In this document: positions 47,503 through 58,380 of the stretch, one piece after another
Numbering within the stretch: the stretch's first letter is position 1
How the letters are laid out: each line of letters starts with the position of its first letter
Assembly (NCBI GenBank): GCA_037954235.1
Contig: JBBMOA010000019.1
Location: 12,765,305 to 12,829,304, forward strand
Length of the DNA stretch: 64,000 nucleotides
Direction: 5' to 3'
DNA from: Aulostomus chinensis
Taxonomy: Eukaryota; Chordata; Actinopteri; Syngnathiformes; Aulostomidae
The notes under the pieces: generated by a model
Seen by the model: only the letters and a program-made list of their open reading frames with translations
Databases searched by the model: none
Told to the model about the DNA's origin: nothing
Position numbers and translations under genes: made by a program

Positions 47503-49952
47503 ATATACAGTATATGCATACATACATACACAAATAAGCACACATGCACGTGCACACCCACACAATCTGTCTAGCTTGTTGCACAGCTTGGTTCTTGTAT
47601 TTCAGACTCATTAGTTCACTCCCTATTTTCTGGAGGAACTGCTGCAAAACTCACCAAGCAGAAAGTTTTAACAATTTAGGGATTTCACTACCACTTGCCA
47701 TCAGTGATAGTCCGATTATTGGAATATCAGCATCGGCTGCTGCACTGATCTGCTTCGAAAAATTAAAGATTTTCAAGAAATGAGAAGAAGACACTGCCCT
47801 AGAACTTATTTTTCATTCATAAAATTGTTTCTTTTTTGAGAAATTTGGGGATTGTATGCAGATGATTATTTTTTAATGCTGTCAGTAATAATTCCGTTTG
47901 ACTTATTATTAAATAGTTTTACTATATCAGATCCCCAAAAACCATCTCCATCATGATAAAGGTATTATATAACAGCCATCTGCCATCCTTCTCTGCAATT
48001 GCTGCTATCAACACGCTTAGATGGATGTAGTTTGATTATGTTGTGTAGAATCATGGGAGTTGTTGTCTTCATTATTAATCGGCTGGCCTTCCTGATTAAT
48101 TGGATGCACTACACTGGAGGAAATCTTGTTCCCAGCTGGTAATGTGTTAAATGTGTTATGTTCAGTCAGGTTGGTTCATGTGATGTCATTTCACTCAGAA
48201 CTACATCTAACGTTGATGTTGTGTTATTGTGCTAGCTGATTTTTAGCGGCTAACCAGCTGCATATCATCGGCCAAGTTTGTTTCTCTCATTTCACACATC
48301 CATTTTAGAAGGAATCCTTTTTTTATTTAGTGTTTTTGTTACTGTTCCATTATCTGCCATATTCTCTTGAAACCTTTTTTTTTCAAGAGCATTTCCATCT
48401 ACCTTTGAGTCACGGAAGACAAAGAGCCTTCTTCTTCCTCCACAGTAGCCATATTGCTTCTGTAACATCATCAGGCCTTACTTTTAAGGGAAGTACCATG
48501 TTTATTTTTAAAAGCTTTTGTTCAAAAAAAGCTCTTGTACCATATCCGTATGTTTTGTTCTTATGTTTATTTTATTGAGTTCCGGTATTTCCCTTCCCAT
48601 ATAGTCCCAACTATTATTGCGTATCCAGAAGCAGTGCAAGGTCAGCTCATCTGCTTTTAGTGGTCCTATCGTCATATATTATAGGTGAACCATAAACCTT
48701 TTAAACCACACCCATACATTAATAAAAGTAAAAGATACAGGTAAAAAATAGCTCTACCTCTAGTGCAAAGTAAGGTGGATACTGCAGTTTTGAAAGGTTG
48801 GCTTTTAAGCTGGATTAATGACAACAGACTTCAATATATTAATATTGATATTTCCTGGACTCAGTTTTTATCCCATGATTTTGCATCACGACGTGGTTAG
48901 CTTGTGTCGTTTCTTTTTTTTTTTTGCCGCATGTTCTATGTCACGCTGCAATGAGCGTGGTTACATATCATGGCGGATGAGTTCCCTGCTGTAGTGTGTG
49001 TGTGCGCGTGTGCGTGTGCTTGTGCGCATGCGTGCCAGTGATCATTTGGAAGACATTGAAAGAGAGTGCACAATAAAGCAGGATAGCAAAGTGTGGCAGG
49101 TCGGCCTGCCAAGCAGAGTGCAGATAAATCACATGATGAATTTTTAATGCAATCCCCCCCAGGCTCCTGGATGTTACAGAGAAGGCTTAGAATTGTCCTT
49201 TTATTTCTCTTTTTAGTGTTGCGTGTCCCATCACCTCTAATTTTTGATGTGTTTTGAAATGTTCTCTCCTATTCTGACTCTAACCGGGTTTTTGAAGTTG
49301 GGATAAAAAGCTGATACATTTTCTCAAACACCACCTCTGAAATAGATTTCCACACTATTTATTTATGGCTTGTTTTTCTAGGTTTTAGTGAAGTTTTACT
49401 GTTAGGATGTGTTGGTCTGTGGTAACATCTCCAGTAAAATTTCTATTTACTGCACCAGGCTAAAAATGTAAAAAAAAATTCAGTTTATCTTCTTGTGTCT
49501 TCACCTGTCAACCTCTCTGCTCACGTTTTTGTCTCTTTTCCTTCCTCGTCTTCATCTCTCCTTCCGCTTTCATTGTTTCCTCACAATACCCAGGACTGTG
49601 TGCACACTGTTATCTAAGCACTCAACATGCACTTTAACCACATAACTTATTAAGAGTAAAGGCACACATGCACCCTTTCAAGCCCCACACAGTTCAGTGT
49701 TCATAAGTAGCTAATTGAGAGATTTGTTTGTTAAGATGGAACTCCAACAAGACAGTTGCAGCATGTATTGCCCTCGCATGTCTTGTCCTTGGCATCAGGT
49801 CATGTCATTTATAGCAGATAGACAAGTGGAGACAGGAAAGAGACGGGCAGCTTAGGAGAGGAAAGTGCTGCTTCTATGGTGCGTGTCTAACCCTGACACC
49901 TTGACTGACATGGTTTTACTGCAGGGCATTAAGGACAGAAAGGGCGGTGGTT

Positions 49953-49986
<34 letters not shown>

Positions 49987-50177
49987 TGAGTGTGTGCTTT
50001 TCATATTCATAATTTTCATGTTTGGTGTGTGTATTAATTGAACATACTATATATATATATTCATGCGTGTATGCACATTTGTACACAGGCGGCTGTAAAT
50101 ACTGTGTAACTTGGTTATGTAACATTGACCTGCCAGCCAGTTGGCCGCACTGGAGCGTGAAGCAGAGTGTAATTGGG

Positions 50178-50179
<2 letters not shown>

Positions 50180-50230
<51 letters not shown>

Positions 50231-50260
50231 TGTGTGTGTGTGTGTGTCTGTGTCTGTGTG
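50180..50260 (+). repeat. (TG)n with TC interruptions
   Basis: TG array broken by TC steps near its right end. A smaller TG array lies at 49953-49981. Confidence 0.94.
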
Positions 50261-50680
50261 GTCTAAAATCACTATGCAACAATGGCATATTGCTGTATAT
50301 ATAGATACACTTGCTCAGTGTGTGCTGCTGGCTAGTGGACAGCTGGCATGGAGCAGTCGTATGTGTACACTTGTGATTTCCGATTCCTTTGTAGGTGGGA
50401 AGAATCTCAGGCAACAGTGTTTTTGCTCTTGTATGCTTTACTGCTGCTTTAGATTTCATGATAAATCCAGATTGGGCATCAACGCACACACAAGATTTAG
50501 CTTGTGTTGCACTGTTAGCTTTAGAAATGTTTACCACACACTATTTATCAACTTAATGCATGGCGTACATGTACGGAACATTTCTGTGTGGTGTTTGCAT
50601 GGTTCCCCTGTCTCCTCCTGTACATAACAGATTGATTGGCGAGCTGTCCAGTAAGTACAACACCTTTCTCTCAATGTCAT

Positions 50681-50745
50681 TCAATGTCAGATGGGATTGA
50701 CTTCAGCTCCTCGTGACCATGTACAGGATAAGAAGTTTAAGGAAT
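50681..50745 (+). mobile_element. Degenerate fragment of the ATGG-tail retroelement
   Basis: CAATGTCAGATGGGATTGAC, TTCAGCTCCTCGTGACCATG and TACAGGATAAGAAGTTTAAG match the 3' part of the unit (in family form, GTCAGCTGGGATTGGCTCC then GGATAAGCGGTTAAG). The 5' part and tail are not recognisable. Confidence 0.6.
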
Positions 50746-50978
50746 AAATCAGGAAAATTGTTATGGTTTATTCTAGTTACTTAACTAAAACATTATTTTG
50801 GCATTCGTAGTACATCCTGAGTAGGAAGAGTATTGGCACTTATCAAGAGACATGTTCAGGAATTGACCAATTTTTTTATTGACCATTTTTCTTCATTTAA
50901 CGATCATAATACAAATATTTTTCTCACTGCTAATATCTGGAAACACTGAAAACAAGTGTGATTGCACAAATGAGCAGT

Positions 50979-51021
50979 CACTTTACCCCCAAGTACTTCT
51001 GTAGTACTTGGGGGTAAAGTG
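50979..51021. repeat. Perfect 19-bp inverted repeat (hairpin) with 5-base loop
   Basis: CACTTTACCCCCAAGTACT (50979-50997), loop TCTGT, then its exact complement AGTACTTGGGGGTAAAGTG (51003-51021). No mismatch is present, and the arms share no sequence with the flanks, the transposons or the microsatellites of the window. It lies in strbp intron 2. Confidence 0.97.
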
Positions 51022-51322
51022 TCAGCTTGCTTACAACCTGTCCTGTGAACAGCTTGTGTTTATGCCTCACCGACTTTGTTGTAGTGATTTAACCATCTTG
51101 CATCTTCTGCAGCCATTAGCCGTTTAATCTGATTCATGATTCATTGAATCTGGAGACAGAGCAGCAATAAGTTTGGCTCTAAAAGATGTAGGAACTTCAT
51201 TTTCTCCTCCAAGGATCACGTTAAGGTGAATGTGCTGAAATTACAAATAGTCTAGCTCTATTTTGGTGACACTGAGGGTTGTTAAAGGACTTTAACGTTA
51301 TATGATTTATTCTGCTTTCAAG

Positions 51323-51324
<2 letters not shown>

Positions 51325-51379
<55 letters not shown>
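51325..51379 (+). repeat. (CA)n
   Basis: Pure CA array. Confidence 0.95.
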
Positions 51380-51381
<2 letters not shown>

Positions 51382-52535
51382 AAGATAGAAGAGCCCCAGG
51401 TTCAGGTGTAGGTCAGGGGCTCAAGGACAAATGGGTTGAGAGAGTCCTTGTGAGAGTTTATTATTGCCATACAAGACTTTTATGTCAGTGGATAAAAATA
51501 ATCATTAAGAAATGTACTCTTGAAAAATGCTGCAGCGATGAATTTTTTTAAACAACCTTTCTCTCCAATCAGCAAAAACTGCTAAATCCATTTTATCTGA
51601 CTCCCGATTACTCACGGTTTCATTTTTCTAGATGTCTGCAACATTATCTGGGCTGGTGTTGGCCTAAGGGGTCAATTCTTGTCAGGGAGTCCTCCATAAT
51701 GGCTCTTATTTACATGGTGATCAGAGCGTCTGGGTAACAACTCCCCCGATGGTTGAGTAATACAGACACACTCGTAGATACATTAACAGTTTTCCACAGT
51801 GTGGTTTATGGCTGCCGAAGCTCCCATTTGCAACGGCTCATCAAATTTGCAACTGTTGATCTGATAAACACTTGTCTGAGTAGGCTCACGAGTATAAATA
51901 CACACACAGCATTACACACATTCACACACCTCCAAGTAATGCTGGGAAATAATAATTGCTAACAGATTTTTCCATATATATATAATAATATAATAATATA
52001 TTTATTATGCAGAGTTTTTTTGTGTGTCAATCTTCATTTCTGAATTAGATTCATTATTCTTAGGGCTGATACAGAACAAATGAAATGAATATCACCATGT
52101 TCAGAAGTTCTTTAACTGATATTCATCTTCCTGCAGAAACGGACCAAGTTTAGACCCGAATGGCAAAAAAGCAGCTTTTGGTGAAAAAGAAAAAGAACTG
52201 CTGGTGGACCAAAGCTGGCAGAAATGTGTCAGGGTCATACTGACAGAGCGAGTGTGCCACATTTGATTTTTGTAACAGTTGTGTGCACATCGTGGGCTAA
52301 AGTCACCAATCGGTCACCATCGTCGAAAATTAATGTTAGTTTGGCCATGGGGCTTTTCTAGGCTGGGTGCCACATCCTGGATCTGCTTCAAGATGGAAAT
52401 CAGAATTCAAAAATCAGACCTTAGCATTACTAATGCTTAGCTGACCTTAGTTAACAGTTTTCTAATGTGCCAGAACCAGTGACACAATGTGAACACTTGT
52501 GAGAACGTGGAGACAGTTTGAAGAGATTCCATCAC

Positions 52536-52592
52536 TGTGGCATATTGTTTAGCACTGTTGCCTCACAGCAGGAGGGTCCCATGTTTGTGTTA
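52536..52592 (+). mobile_element. Degenerate 5' fragment of the ATGG-tail retroelement
   Basis: TGGCATATTGTTTAGCACTG followed by TTGCCTCACAGCAGGAGGGTC resembles the head of the same unit (GGCACGGTGGTTAGCACTGTC then GCCTCACAGCAAGAAGGTC). Only about 55 bases are recognisable. Confidence 0.55.
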
Positions 52593-53513
52593 TTGCTGTC
52601 CCAGGTCAGTAACATAATCCTAATTACTTTGTTTAAGAAATGAACAAGACCTGTTCTAAAGGAAAAGTGACCTTTATATGGCTTCTGTAGTGATATGGCG
52701 CCATATATAGAATTAAATTAAATTAAATACAATTCACTTGACTTTCAGTAGGGGCATTGCTTTTTTTTCTCAACAGGCCCAAACCTTAAGAAAACCAAGA
52801 AAAAAGCCAGAAATATACCTTTTTCTTTTTCTTTTTTTTCAATTTTCTGTCAGTCAATTAATCATTTCTGCAACTATTTTCCCGTTCTGCATTTGTCATT
52901 GTGCCCTAAAAGGGATAAACAGTTCTTGACAGACTACTCAGGATCAATGAAAATCTATTGAAAACAGCATTTAAAGGTGCACCACACCACTGATTTCCTT
53001 GAAATGTCACATAAAGCCGTGCGTGTCCTTTGTGATATAAGTGAAGCAAGATTTTATAGTTTTATAATATCCTCTCGAGTTACCTAAATTCACCCCCGTG
53101 TCCTTCCAGTTTGCTGTGCCAATTTGTTGGAGAATCACAGCCGAGTCCCAGGGGGGAATGAAGCATCAAACCCTGCCAAATGCTTGTGCCACACTCTCCA
53201 TACTGAGCTGTAGAGGCTGTTGCTATTGTGCAGCACTCGTCCTACATTCTGTTAATGGCTTTATCTCTCCCTCTCAAGTGAAAGAGAATGTCACCAGTTC
53301 AATTAGGAATGGGATGAAACGCATATGTGTGCGTGCAGGTGGTCCTTGGATTTTAAGTGGATTGATAGCAGCACTCAAGCTAGACTGTCCGCACCACTCC
53401 AAAAAGGTCATCTGGCCTGTCCTGTGAGCAGGTTTATGTATGTATGTGTATGTGTGTGCGAGTGTGTGTCAGGTGGGGAGTTGGCGTGCATGCTGTGTGG
53501 TTCTCTGTCAGTA

Positions 53514-53546
<33 letters not shown>

Positions 53547-54045
53547 ACGCGAGTGTGTGAAGTAAAGGAAGGGAAATGTGTGTCTGGGAGATAAGCGGGT
53601 TTATTTTGCAGCTTGTCGAGAGCAGTCTCCTCCTCTTCCTCCCCGTTGAACTGGGTTATTCACCTCAGGCTCTTCAGCATAGTGAGATAACCTGCAATGA
53701 TTAAAATGGAACCTCTTCCTTCAGATTCAGGTTACCCAAGTGGTAATATAAAACACATCACAACTCGTAATCTTAATTGTTTTTCTCAGATATGATATCT
53801 GCATAGAAAACAAAACAAAAGAAAACAAAATGGAAGTGATGAAAGGAAACAAAGTGATTGAGGCAGAGAAAAAAGGATTGAAGATTAGCAACATAAAAGC
53901 TGCAGTCATTCAAATTCAGGTTAATAAGAATTTTATAGATTGTGGTTGTCCCTTGAAAATCACTTTTCTATTGTGATACATTTTTATAGATGTTGTAATT
54001 AAACTTACTATGTCCTCATAATTTAATTCTGTCTTTAAAAATGTA

Positions 54046-54215
54046 ATTTGTCTGTTTAGCAACCAGAGGGTTGCTGGTTCCACCCCCCCCCCCCCATGAC
54101 CTTGTTTAAGCAAGATACTGACACTTAAGTTACTGATGAGTAGGTTGGTTCCTTCAAATAATGTCTACTATCAGTGCGTGAGTGTGTGTGAATCGGTAGA
54201 TTGCAATATTAATTA
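54046..54215 (+). repeat. Fragment of a dispersed fish repeat
   Basis: GTTTAGCAACCAGAGGGTTG then CTGGTTCCACCCCCC, TTTAAGCAAGATACTGACAC and CAGTGCGTGAGTGTGTGTGAA resemble a common fish repeat (family form: CAACCGGAGGGTTGCCGGTTC, GGGCAAGACACTGAACCC, ATCGGTGTGTGAATG). A C13 run has grown inside it. Confidence 0.5.
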
Positions 54216-55173
54216 CCTGTTGAAGCTCATTTCTACTATTAATCACAGAGTTGCTCTGGAGTATTTATATTATGTGTACTGCAGTGATAATAGATAATGA
54301 CTCAGTATAATTACACTTGCAGGGTTACGCTAACATCTGTGCCTCACAAAGCAAATGAAGTTCCCTGCTGTGTCAGTTCTACATTGAAATTAGATTAGTT
54401 AATGTTGAGTGATCAGATTTCACTACCATTGTATTAACAATCCTCCTCTGAAACTCACAAACACCCAGACGCCCAGAGATAGACGTGCTCTCTCCTTCGT
54501 TTCTCACAGTTGCAGCCATCTTTACATTCACACCCTGCACTGCAAGGGTGGTGGGATGAAGATCCCACCACCCTTTTTTAATATTGCATCCTTATCTACA
54601 TCTCTATTTGTTGTCTTCTCCCTTTTATATTTCTGTCTGTTTGCGCTACTGCCTGATGTCTCCAACCTTGTCACCTCCACTCATGGTTCTTCACGTTATA
54701 TATCCAGCAAATGAAATAAACTGAAGAGCCCACTTGAATTCCCAGCGCGAGAACATCTGATTGAATTAGGACAGGTGGAAATTATATGAGGATGGTGGTC
54801 AGATGAATTTCTGCTGGCTGCGTGTGCATGAGCACACGTGTGCATGAGCACGCATGTGCACCAGGGTCAGCACCATTAAATAGGAGCTGTCACTGAGTTG
54901 AAAATGGATTTCTCTCCCATAAAAGGGACGAATGAATGAAAGCAATACACACCCCTGCACACACAAAAAGCCATTTTTACATACGCTTGTTTTGATGGAT
55001 GGAAGCACAGTGTGCTGTTGAATACACTCAAACGATGCCCTTCCTGTGGACAAAGAGCAGGAGTGTGTTTGCGTATGAATGTGTCCCCATGAGTGTTTTC
55101 CGGTTTCATGTGAGAAAAAAAAATTGTATTTCATTTCTAACTCTTTTGTTTCTCTACTCCTTTTAACCTTCAG

Positions 55174-55436
55174 AGGTCCTTCCGCTCCTTCAGCAATGAT
55201 GACCGCCACGTTATGGCAAAACACTCCACCATCTACCCATCCTCAAATGACCTGGAGACAGTTCAGACACTGGTGTCCACCGTCGAATGTGCTCTCAAAC
55301 ACGTCTCTGACTGGCTGGATCAAACCGACGGAGACATCCACAGCCAGGAGGACAGCCATCCGCCAGAGAGCACAGAGGAGGAGGACCCTGGCGATGAGCC
55401 TGGAGAACAAGTGGAGGACCCTAGTAACAGCTACAG
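55174..55436 (+). CDS. strbp: Strbp exon 3: residues 2-88 plus two bases of codon 89
   Basis: This 263-nt exon starts in phase 0 after TTTTAACCTTCAG and ends ACAG then GTGAGC, leaving two bases of an Arg codon. It encodes the start of the DZF domain: [31 protein letters not shown], then [20 protein letters not shown]. These match vertebrate STRBP closely. Residues of about 52-88 form a Ser/Glu/Asp-rich, probably unstructured linker that is poorly conserved between STRBP and ILF3. In the family this N-terminal helix region packs on the nucleotidyltransferase-like core and helps pairing with ILF2. An overlapping open frame starting at 55079 reads through the acceptor in another frame and is not real. 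Confidence 0.94.
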
Positions 55437-56073
55437 GTGAGCTGAGAAGTGGTGCCTCGTATTGTTATTTCTCTTTTTCACCAGTCAAAACTAGTCTAAA
55501 GTGAAGAATTTACAATGACGTGAAGCAAATTAAGGCAAAATTCTTAACAACTTGGAATTTGCAACATTCTGACTCAAACTAGAGTGAGCTACTGAGATTA
55601 GCATCCCTTAAACATGTAATTCCAGTCAGTTTGGTGGATGCAATTGAGGAAGGACCCTCAGGCAGCAGAAGCGTGTAGCTCCAGACTCTTCTATCGCCAG
55701 GACTCTTTGTAGTATGCCTTCACTGCTTCTCAGTTGGTTCTTAAATTGCCTTGTCAGATCTTATTTTGAAATCTCAACTAGCACTTGCCTTTAACATGTT
55801 AATTACACGGCTATTTACTGATATAAACTATTGATTTATAATGCAATTTTTGTTGTTGGTAGACTTGATATTATGTTTAACAAATTGGCAACAGATTGCT
55901 TGCAGGGTGATTTATTAGTTAAAATATGGAGTGAGGAATTAGAATGGAAAACAAGTGATGATAATGGGATTTGGTTTTTTTTCTTGTTTATATCCACAAC
56001 AACTCTTAATTTACCAAGCAAGCTTGTAACCTTGGAAATGTTTTTTTGGTTTTTTTTTTCCCTTTAAAAGCAG
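55437..56073 (+). other. strbp intron 3 (637 bp)
   Basis: Phase-2 intron from GTGAGC to AAAAGCAG, with a long T-rich tract before the acceptor. It contains only AT-rich sequence and no recognisable repeat or gene. Confidence 0.9.
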
Positions 56074-56242
56074 GGAGTCCAGCAGTGCCGGAGTGCTGTG
56101 TGGAGTGATGAGAATCGGCCTGGTGGCCAAAGGCCTCCTGATAAAAGGTGACATGGACCTGGAGCTGGTGTTGATGTGTAGAGACAAGCCCACACAGACA
56201 CTGCTGGACACTGTCTGTCACAATTTACCCACACAGATACAG
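56074..56242 (+). CDS. strbp: Strbp exon 4: end of codon 89 to residue 145
   Basis: This 169-nt exon completes the split Arg codon with its first base and ends in phase 0 at ATACAG then GTAAGA. It encodes [35 protein letters not shown] and [21 protein letters not shown]. The [21 protein letters not shown] segment is the signature of the DZF nucleotidyltransferase-like core, which in this family lacks the catalytic acidic triad and works in dimerisation rather than nucleotide transfer. Because 169 is not a multiple of three, skipping this exon would shift the frame. A (CA)n repeat begins about 8 bases into the following intron. Confidence 0.95.
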
Positions 56243-56249
56243 GTAAGAT

Positions 56250-56281
<32 letters not shown>
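56250..56281 (+). repeat. (CA)n adjacent to exon 4 donor
   Basis: The array starts 8 bases after the GT of the exon 4 donor. Intronic CA repeats next to 5' splice sites are known hnRNP L binding elements that can modulate exon use; action here is inference. Confidence 0.9.
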
Positions 56282-56285
<4 letters not shown>

Positions 56286-57513
56286 TCACATGGAAACAGT
56301 TCAGGCAGGCTTCCACCACATCCTGTCAGCTGTCATGCAGCGATTTCACCAGCTGCGTATGACTATAGGAGGACATATTGCAACATTTTACATTTATTTT
56401 GCGAAACACACATCTGCCACCATCCTGTCTGGAGTTCTGGATACTAAATAACCACCACAGATCGTGCCAAGACATGCTACTAAGTTAGATGTCACGCATA
56501 TCGTACTGCTTTGCCTCCTCATCCTATGTACCTGTTTGTTATGCTGCTTGTGTTTTTGGGTCCACTTCTCTCTGCTGGGTTTTCTAACTCGGACACGGTG
56601 GTTCTTTCTTTAGGCTGTATTTGACTGTGTTTGTGTTGTTCTACCTCTCACGTGTCTCAGTCAGCCATTCAGCCAAAGCGTACTCAAGGTTCTATAATTT
56701 ACAGTTGTTTAAGATGAGAGCTTTGCTTCTGACTGAGGTTACATACCCACAACACTGTATTTTTGGTTTCAGTCTTGTGTTTTCTCACACATCATCAAAA
56801 AACTTACTGCTCATATGCACACATCTGCAAGTTTGACAGCTACAAGCTGTCACATTTCACCCAACAAAGCTCCAGTTTTTGTTGTAAAATCTCACCTTAA
56901 ATTTGAACAAATCATGTTTTTGGATAAGATTTTATGGTTTGGATGGCCTCTGCTAGAATGTAGCCACACTCAGGGTGTTTTAAGTGGAGAGGACCTTTGT
57001 GAGAGTTGTCAGAACTAGCTGTTGGGACAGCAATGCCATCAAGTGAGAGGTGGTTTAGTGTGTCATGTGTGACTAAAACTCTTGTCACTTTGTCAGTGTT
57101 GCTTTCTCTCATTAACAAGTCATAGCACAGCAGTGAATCTCTTGACAGTTGTACACACACACACACACATGCACTGAAGTTAAAACACACTAACACTTGC
57201 AGCACACACAGAGATTGCGTTTCATGTTTCATAATTGAGGAATGAAGTTGTATTGTACCTCTTCTGTCAATCATTTGCTCATGTCCCCTTTAAAAATCCC
57301 TGAGTAGTTTATAAGCTGTGCACTTTGGCAGCCAGGTGAAGTGTGGCATTCACCAAAATCCAGTTGGAATGGAAAGTATTAAGCAATAAATTCTGATGTG
57401 GTAAAATCTTTCCAACCTGCTGTGCTATGACTGAAATTATTCAATAAATAAATTCTGCTCCCTTGCCTCATCTCATTCCCTTTAGTTACATGAAGTGAGA
57501 GAGAGAATGACAG

Positions 57514-57520
<7 letters not shown>

Positions 57521-57608
<88 letters not shown>
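57521..57608 (+). repeat. (GT)n, 88 bases
   Basis: The longest pure dinucleotide array in the window, in intron 4 just left of the tandem duplication. Confidence 0.96.
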
Positions 57609-57609
<1 letters not shown>

Positions 57610-57726
57610 AGGCAGCGAGGTAATCTCCTGTCTCAGCCCAGTGACTTGAGATTCTGATTTTCTCATCAGAGCCAAATGGAATATAGATGGGTCCTCGGCG
57701 ACTCTCTGCTCACTTACACAGTGTCA

Positions 57727-57758
<32 letters not shown>

Positions 57759-57772
57759 GACATGCAGTCACT

Positions 57773-58030
57773 CACTTGTTTTTTGACACTTAAAGGGACT
57801 TGCATTACTTCCTCACTCTAATCCGAACTTTAATTTCTGCATTTGTGACTACAACCCCAAACTTAACACTCACTCCAGTGCTGAAGTCTTGAAATAGCTA
57901 ATGGAACTTGTGAGGACCTTACTTGTGTGTGTGTGTGTGTGTTAGCAGATTTTATAACCCTTCAACATAAATAATGCATGCACACATACAGTATATACAC
58001 ATTGTAACTCGAGCTATAGCAATGCAAGGA

Positions 58031-58078
<48 letters not shown>

Positions 58079-58380
58079 GTCACTTGTTTTTTGACACTTA
58101 AAGGGACTTGCATTACTTCCTCACTCTAACCCGAACTTTAATTTCTGCATTTGTAAGTACGACCCCAAGCTTTACACTCACTCCAGTGCTGAAGTCTTGA
58201 AATAGCTAATGGGACTTGTGAGGACCTTACTTGTGTGTGTCTCTGTGTGTGTATATGTGTGCGCGCTTTTGTGTGTGTCTGTGTCTCTGTGTGTGTTATC
58301 AGATTTTATAACCCTGCAACATGAATAATGCATGCACACATACAGTATATACACATTGTAACTAGAGCTATAGCAATGCA
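57773..58380 (+). repeat. Direct tandem duplication, about 254 and 300 bp copies
   Basis: Copy A (57773-58026) and copy B (58081-58380) both begin CACTTGTTTTTTGACACTTA and end GAGCTATAGCAATGCA. Outside an internal GT array that is longer in copy B they differ at about a dozen positions, roughly 5%. Each copy is preceded by a (CA)n tract, so the unit is (CA)n plus about 250 bp, as expected from unequal exchange between CA arrays. Within strbp intron 4. Confidence 0.93.

Larger units (their letters stand above)
46252..55173 (+). other. strbp intron 2 (about 8.9 kb)
   Basis: Phase-0 intron, GTAAGA to TTCAG. It holds a G17 tract (46929-46945), alternating GT/GC sequence (47213-47285), a CT/CA array (47453-47502), large GT arrays (49953-49981, 50180-50260), a CA array (51325-51379), three retroelement or dispersed-repeat fragments (near 50.7, 52.55 and 54.1 kb) and a perfect 19-bp hairpin (50979-51021). 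I see no gene in it. The stretch from about 47.8 to 49.9 kb is unremarkable AT-rich sequence. Confidence 0.85.

Noticed and set aside
55079..55504. 141-codon frame overlapping exon 3
   Set aside because: It is in a different frame from the conserved Strbp sequence and reads through both splice sites.
57773..58380. Possible CRISPR-like or satellite array
   Set aside because: There are only two long copies and no regular short repeat-spacer pattern; this is a eukaryotic tandem duplication.
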